From Lithospermum erythrorhizon (Eukaryota; Streptophyta; Magnoliopsida; Boraginales; Boraginaceae), in the NCBI GenBank assembly GCA_019722365.1, contig JADFUC010001758.1:50426-114425 (forward strand): a DNA stretch of 64,000 nt, written 5' to 3'. The position numbers and the translations under genes are program-made. Shown piece after piece: positions 58,290 to 64,000 of this stretch. Positions within the stretch are counted from its first letter, which is position 1; each line of letters begins with the position of its first letter. Below the pieces are notes generated by a model that was given only the letters and a program-made list of their open reading frames with translations, was not told the DNA's origin and made no database searches.

Positions 58290-60793
58290 TATCGTAGAAT
58301 TATTATTAATGGCGTCTTCTTCTAGACTTTTTGGGATTTGATCTGGGAGGATGTCTACAAGGCGGGTTCTTTCTGGTGTTGGAGATTACTCGGGGTTTAA
58401 CTTCTAGGTTATCTATTTGATTCTAAATGTGTGATGGGGCCGGGGACTGGAGTAATTTTAAGTCCCGTTAAGCTTATGCCTTTAAATAAGATTATTTAAG
58501 TTAATTCAGGGCTCTCCTCTTCTTCCCAAAGATCTCGAATTAATAGGACTAGGTACGTCAAGAGCTGATTTCATTCAAGATAATATTCTTTTGGCAGGGG
58601 TTGGTTCACCACATTGTGAGTAAGGTTAGGTAATGTCTTACGAGCTTGATATGACCAAAGCTTTCGATATGTTATCTTGGGACTTCCTTAAATTGGTCCT
58701 TCGTAAATTCGGGTTCACGGATGCTTGGATTGACAGGATCATGTCGTATGTGGGTAATTTGTGGTTCTACTGTTATGCTGGGCCAGTTGACTGATTATGC
58801 CCAGAGTCCGCTGAGGGTTCGTCAGGTGATCCGCTTTCTCCTTCTTTATTTATTATTGCCCAGGAGTATCTTCTCAGGGGCTAGCTTAGCTGCAGGATGC
58901 TAATCCTGAAATTGGGTATAACTCTAGCTGCAATCTTCCGGTTCCGTGTTTGGCCTTTGCGGATGACTGTTTGTTGTTCTGTAATGGGTTGAAGACTTCT
59001 CTCGACAAGGTCATGGGGTTCTGGATCATTATCAATCCGTTTTTGGTCAGGTGATAAATAGACAGAAGAGTTCGTGCATTGTTTCGGACAAGCTCTCTGT
59101 GACTCGAGCCAATGTAGTGTTGAAGGCGATGGGGTTTAAAAAGAATCTTTACCTTTGACTATGCAGTGTCAGTTTTCAAAGGCAGAAATAAATTGTTCGA
59201 ATCTCTTATGGATAAATTGAATACTAATAACTTCTAGCATAATGTGATCTTTCCTTTGGTAGAATTATTCTCATTTAGTCGGTTCTTTCTACCTTCCTAC
59301 TCTATTTCTTACAAGCTATGAAGATGCCTTCCACGGTGCAGGAGAAAGTTGAAATTATGTTGAACAAATTCCTCTGGGGGGATGTCACTTGGTGTCGTTG
59401 GGGGCAAATGTGTTGTTCTTTTGAAGAAGGGGGCTAAATTTTCGATCTTTGGAGGACATCTCGGATGCCTGCATGTTTAAATCGTGGTTGGTTGTAAGTG
59501 GGACACGCTTTTTAGCTTGAATATATCTTTGGCTAAATCATTAAAATGTCGCCGCTCCACGCCTTGAGGGTCCATACGCCTCTCCCGGTTGGAGCGGTTG
59601 GTGGCTATTCGAGCGCCCGAAAAATTTACATTGGCAGCTTGGTTGTGCGACTTGTAATATTTGGATAGGTTCTTGGGCACCGTCGGTCCATTAACTCCTC
59701 AATCATGTCTTCCTCACCAACCCGATTGCTATTCAGATTTGGGATCATTACGCCGTGATGTTTGGGTTACGGAAGCAGATTTTTACTCAGCTTCATGATG
59801 TCTTCAAAGCTTGGAGTTTACTGTTTCTGAGAAGGGTCACATTCGTCGGCTCATTCCGGTGTTAATTCTTTGGTCGTTGTGGGTGGCTCGTAATAAGGCT
59901 AAGCATGGCGAGCAACAGTATAGCTTTCATGCGGTTTTCAAGCGTATTAATCATTGCCTTTCTATCATTGTCCAATCCAACATGCTGCATTATAAACACT
60001 GGAAGGGGGCACCGAGGTTCTTCCTTTGTTCGATGTTCATCCTCTCGAAACCTTGCCCCAGCTTGTGAAGTTGATGGCTGGGTCCCAGCTCCCGAGTATC
60101 CTTAAACATAATATTGATGTTGCTTGCAAAGATGATTGGAGGCCTTGGGGGTATCATTCGAGAGATGATCGAGGGGGTAGTATTTATAGTCGTGGGCTTT
60201 TGTTTTCTTATCAACTTGGATGGTGAGCTTACCCGGCATCATATTTTGGAGTGGTGTTACACAAAGTTTCACGGATCTCCGGGTGGAAGCGATTCTTTGC
60301 TTCTTTGCAACATGGTGCAAAATTTAAAGAAGGCTCATTAGGCCCGACATAAGATGGTTGTCTAGGTTAATTCTTTATTGGAGGGTAGCGGTCGGAGTTG
60401 ATCGATATTTAGGTGAACAAAACCGAGGCGGGCGACTAGGTGGCTAAAAGCGGCACTAGCGGACCGTCGAGCAACTTCTTAGCTGACTAGGTGAGGTGAA
60501 TGGTAGGCTTAGGCGTTGTGCAATACGGGCGGCGAGGGGTGTCCCAATAATAGAAGTGGTTTGGGATTCTTTGGCCTAAGATGTTTTCAATGTCGCTCTT
60601 ATTTTTTGTTTTTTAATGTCTTGTTTTAGGTTGTCTTATGTTTACTGGTGAGCCCCACCTTTACTCTAGCTACTATTTAAATTTTCTTTTATGTCTTGGG
60701 CATTCCATCCCAAAATTATGTATTAACTCTTTATTTTATTTTATTTAACACGAAGATCCCAGGCAAGGGTTTAATCTAACCAAAAAAAAAAAA
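58290..60793 (+). mobile_element. 5'-truncated L1-type LINE with poly(A) tail
   Basis: The RT core begins near 58560 (FIQDNILLAG) and continues MTKAFDMLSWDFLKLVLRKF near 58651, GDPLSPSLFI near 58827, and the catalytic FADD at about 58955-58966. GFKKNL lies near 59130 and an LWGDVTW-like stretch near 59380. LWSLWVARNKAKHGEQQYSF lies near 59873. The RNase H-like end has LKHNIDVACKDD and RDDRGG near 60100-60180. The 3' untranslated region ends in a run of 13 A (about 60781-60793), the usual LINE tail. The endonuclease and first protein are missing, so the copy is 5'-truncated and lies behind the SIRE-like post-pol region. Frameshifts make it inactive. I saw no target duplication. Confidence 0.8.
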
Positions 60794-62950
60794 TCATTTG
60801 CGGTAAGTGAGGTGAATGATTACACTTTTTCATATTTGAATAATCTGAATTAGATGAAGTAGTTTGTTTAAACTCAGTTCAGGTCGTAAACAACTTTGCA
60901 TTGTTTGGAATCTTAATCATTTGTGAAGTGCATTGGGATCGACAGAAAAACCTATGCTTTTGTACTGGCAACAAGAGAACGATGCTTTAATTAAGTTAAT
61001 TTTCAGGTATAAGAAAAAGGGTTCTCTACGTAGAAGCTGATCTTGACTGTTTTGTTTGATATATTTCGTGCAACCTAAAAAGGGAAAAAGATAGGATGAT
61101 CTATGCCTTTTCCTCGACAAGTAATTCTAGCTCCACGTAAGGGAATCTACGACTTTCGCGTTTTGAATAAGAATAATATAGCGGAAACTTTTTATCTTTT
61201 GCAGTGTTAAAGTGCAGTATGAAAGTTTTATGTTCACATTATGTTACTAATGTTACATTCAATTATTTGACATTTTAATTTTCTAGACAAATATTTGTTT
61301 ATGAATGTGTCAATTATATAATGAAAAAATTATAAAAAATAATATTATATGAATTTATATTATGAAAGAGTTTTTTTGAACAAATTTAATAATATCAATT
61401 TCATATTTATTCGAAGTTCGTTTCGGAAAAAACTGTCGATTCATTATTTGAACTGGTAGAACTTACGTTGCTCATCACTGATTTGTGATTAGCATCGGTT
61501 TGGCTGTCTTCATAAATGAAGGCAAACTTATCATGTTGTCAGAAACCAATCCAACTTGAGGTTTGAGAAGCTTGTAGCTGTATTCATGGCCTAATGTCCA
61601 CGGCAATTATGGGCGACAATTGCACTAATATTGTAATTGCAATCTCATCTCAATCAAACTGTAGTAGTTGGAGCTTACTTAACAATAACCCCCTTAACTC
61701 CCAAAAAAAAAAATACCATCTAAACAGGATATAAGGAGTTAAATATTAACTGATCGATCATCTAAACAGGATAAACGAGAAGATGTATCTGAATTGGGGT
61801 TTGATCATTTGCTTAAGCCTCTTTTGTGCTTAAGATGCTTATGTTTTTAAATGTGAACCGATCGACCATCAAAGTTGGTTGTGGTTGATCTGAGTATTGA
61901 CAACAACTGACCGAGGGTGATCATCGTGGGCCGATGTTTATCGATCAACATAAACTTTCATAAATATGTAGAGAGCTCATGTATAATCATAAGATGTTTC
62001 AAGAATACATTCATTCTATGTATATGTAACAGATAGAAAGATTTTATTATTTCTAAGTATGCGCACCAATACAATAAATCCTTTTGGGAGAAAATCCTTC
62101 TAGGTATAAGGAATTAAACTTCGACTTGGATTTGACAATCCTTTGATTTGATTTGGACTTGGAGACTTGATTTGACTCTGGAATGAGGATTGGATTTGTG
62201 CTGGACATTATGTGATCGTGATTGACTTGATTTGTGTAGGATGGATTATGTGATCCTGGCTAAATAAAGGCCTAATCCTTGAAGACTAGGTGGATTTGAC
62301 TTGGATATGGATGTGTTGTCTAGCTTGGGTGCCTTAGCATCTTGATCTCGTACAACTATATAGGATTCGAATTTATGACTTCTCTAGGTGCTATCTGTGT
62401 GAAATATGTTTGTTACTCTCAGAGGGATGTTTAGCGAGGCACCAAGTGTTTCTTGATAGATAGACAAGGGCTATGCAGTTATATACGCCTATGATTTTAC
62501 TACGGGCCTTTATGAAGCTTAATCACAGCAATGATGTGATTTATGAGATCAGATAGATTAGATTCTCATCGGTTTTGAGTGTTGATCCTAAATTATTAGT
62601 TTGCGTATTCAACCTAACTCTTAATATTAATGCCTATTTTAGTGCAGGTGAAGATTTTAATGTTGTTCTTCTATAGTTCTCAATTTAGGAACTTGTTTAG
62701 TTTATAGTTGAAGATTTCGGTGTTTTGGTGATTTCTCTGGCATCATGTCTTCAAGTTTTTATGAAGAAATACCTTCGTTTGTTCTTGTGCTAAATTACTG
62801 CCAGGCTTTTGTATTTTTTGGATTTATGGAGGTGTATTTGGGTTTATATGAGGATAGGAATTATTTATAGGCTTTTTGGATCTTCTTCGATTTGAATCGA
62901 TTTCAAGTGATCTTGAGTTGATTTACAGGCCAGAGACTGAAATGTCGGAC
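60794..62950. other. Non-coding interval
   Basis: No supported gene. A short duplication, atctaaacaggata, occurs at 61718-61731 and 61760-61773. A gacttgatttg/gatttgacttgg-rich stretch lies at 62115-62310. Splice-like tttagtgcaggtgaag (62638-62653) precedes a brief open stretch but has no further support as an exon. Confidence 0.35.
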
Positions 62951-63342
62951 AATATTAAATAAGGGCAAAGGCACTAACCGTCCTGAACTTTCACTGGGTT
63001 TCCAATTTCATCATAATTTTTCAGTGTTCATTTCTCCCTTCCGACAATTAATTGGTCTGGCGCGTCAAAATGACCAAAATTCAAAACACACTAACTCATG
63101 AGGTATTTTAGTCAAATTAGTAACTTTTTAATTGAAATGACAATTTTCCTGTAAACTTCTACTTCTACACTTGCAAATGAGGCAAAATGATGTTTCACAG
63201 CCAGATATTAGTGTTTTGCGGCCATTTTGGCGGCGGACCCAAATTGCCAGTAGCAAGTAAAATGATAAGGCAGAACACGTTAAAACAGTGATGGGGCTAA
63301 AGCCAGTGGGCTGATGGTGTGACTTTAACCCTTAATATTAAA
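62951..63342. mobile_element. Mutator-like MITE with 9-bp target duplication
   Basis: The nine bases aatattaaa occur at 62951-62959 and again at 63334-63342. Between them the left end aagggcaaaggcac (62961) pairs with the reverse complement of the right end, aagggttaaagtcac. The 373-bp body has no coding capacity. A 9-bp duplication together with such ends points to a Mutator-like non-autonomous element; the ends are short and imperfect, so the family is tentative. Confidence 0.6.
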
Positions 63343-64000
63343 AATCAAATATCAGGCAATTTATGCCGCCGAGTTTGTTTGTAGATTTCCTAGAATAAAC
63401 ATACTCTATTAGCACACACCTTTTTTGCTCCGGGCCGTCATTTTTGAGTCGGCTTTGTCTGAAAATATTTTTATTTAGGTTTTTTCTCCTTCAATTTATT
63501 ATTTTAATCCCATAAATTTGAGAATAATATTTAATGCCATATCATCATAGTATAAAAATTAGGTTTAATTTAATTATAAACTAAATTTTACTGATAATTA
63601 ATTCAGGGGTGGCTAATATCGACCACTTTTAATTTACGTGTCCGATTTTAGTTGGGCTCGATCAAAGTTCTAATAAATATTACCTGCTAATCTTATTTAT
63701 TTATTCATTTAACATTCTAAATCATTTAAATTCAAGGAATTAAAAAATAATTGTTAAATTTTGATTGTCTCTGAAATACCCCTCGAGCTCGAATTAAATG
63801 CTTGAAATGTCTGGGGTTCGACTCGAGCGATCTTTAATAGCAATGCGAATTTAGTATGCACTATGTTGCTTTTGACATGGATTTAATGTCACTCCAAGTA
63901 TTTGGGATAATTGATCCTAACATGTTGAAGGTTTAATATTACTTTGAATTAATCTCGAATCCTCTAGGAATGTGTAGATAATTAATTCTGAATATTTTAG
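63343..64000. other. AT-rich interval to window end
   Basis: I see no gene or repeat pair that I can support here. Confidence 0.35.

Noticed and set aside
58270..60810. Target-site duplication for the LINE
   Set aside because: Bases after the poly(A) (tcatttgcggta) were not found near the truncated 5' end.
62630..62700. Possible host exon after a splice-like site
   Set aside because: Only a cag/g acceptor-like motif and a few codons; no donor, frame continuity or recognisable protein.

Overview
The window reads as intergenic, repeat-dominated DNA from a flowering plant, probably a eudicot. It is AT-rich, and almost every recognisable coding trace is a broken plant transposable-element protein: Ty1/Copia gag-pol of several families including a SIRE-like one, a Ty3/Gypsy chromovirus with a chromodomain, and plant L1-type LINEs. 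Stowaway-like and Mutator-like small elements lie between them. I found no convincing host protein gene, tRNA, rRNA or CRISPR array. Nothing narrows the species. Reading frames are broken by many single-base insertions and deletions as well as substitutions, so every gene-like feature is a pseudogene and all ends are approximate unless stated.

Layout. 1-5.7 kb: a decayed Copia element on + (leader, gag, protease, integrase, RT, RNase H, start of the 3' LTR). 5.8-9.8 kb: a Copia element on - whose LTR head faces the first one tail to tail, forming an inverted repeat; it is interrupted by an unrelated LTR-like insert and flanked by an LTR fragment. 9.8-15.6 kb: non-coding DNA, a - LINE 3' part, a + RNase H-like fragment and a G-rich tract. 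15.7-20.5 kb: a pair of LTR-like repeats, then a Tork-type Copia remnant. 20516-28123: a Gypsy chromovirus (Tekay/Del-like) inserted in the 3' LTR of that remnant, with a 5-bp target duplication (atctg). 28.2-34.9 kb: low-gene DNA holding a candidate Mutator-like element with arrays of a 10-bp motif, a Stowaway MITE and LTR fragments.

34.9-58.3 kb is a nested stack. A SIRE-like Copia element on + (gag to integrase at 35.9-38.06 kb; RT/RNase H at 55.06-56.4 kb; a post-pol reading region to 58.3 kb) is split by a second Copia element on - (38067-55054). The left LTR of that element is split by a third, + strand LTR element (38619-46889). The innermost insertion shows a 5-bp duplication (agaag), and the uninterrupted site is still present in the sister LTR of the middle element near 54.48 kb, so the order of events can be read directly. 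58.3-60.8 kb: a 5'-truncated LINE ending in poly(A). 60.8-64 kb: mostly featureless, with a 373-bp Mutator-like MITE flanked by a 9-bp duplication.

These parts do not cooperate as a pathway; the window is a record of successive insertions. No undescribed functional system is evident. The most informative items are the nested stack with its empty-site control, the innermost element with no recognisable pol, the tail-to-tail Copia palindrome, and the 1.9-kb TIR element with helically phased 10-bp repeats.
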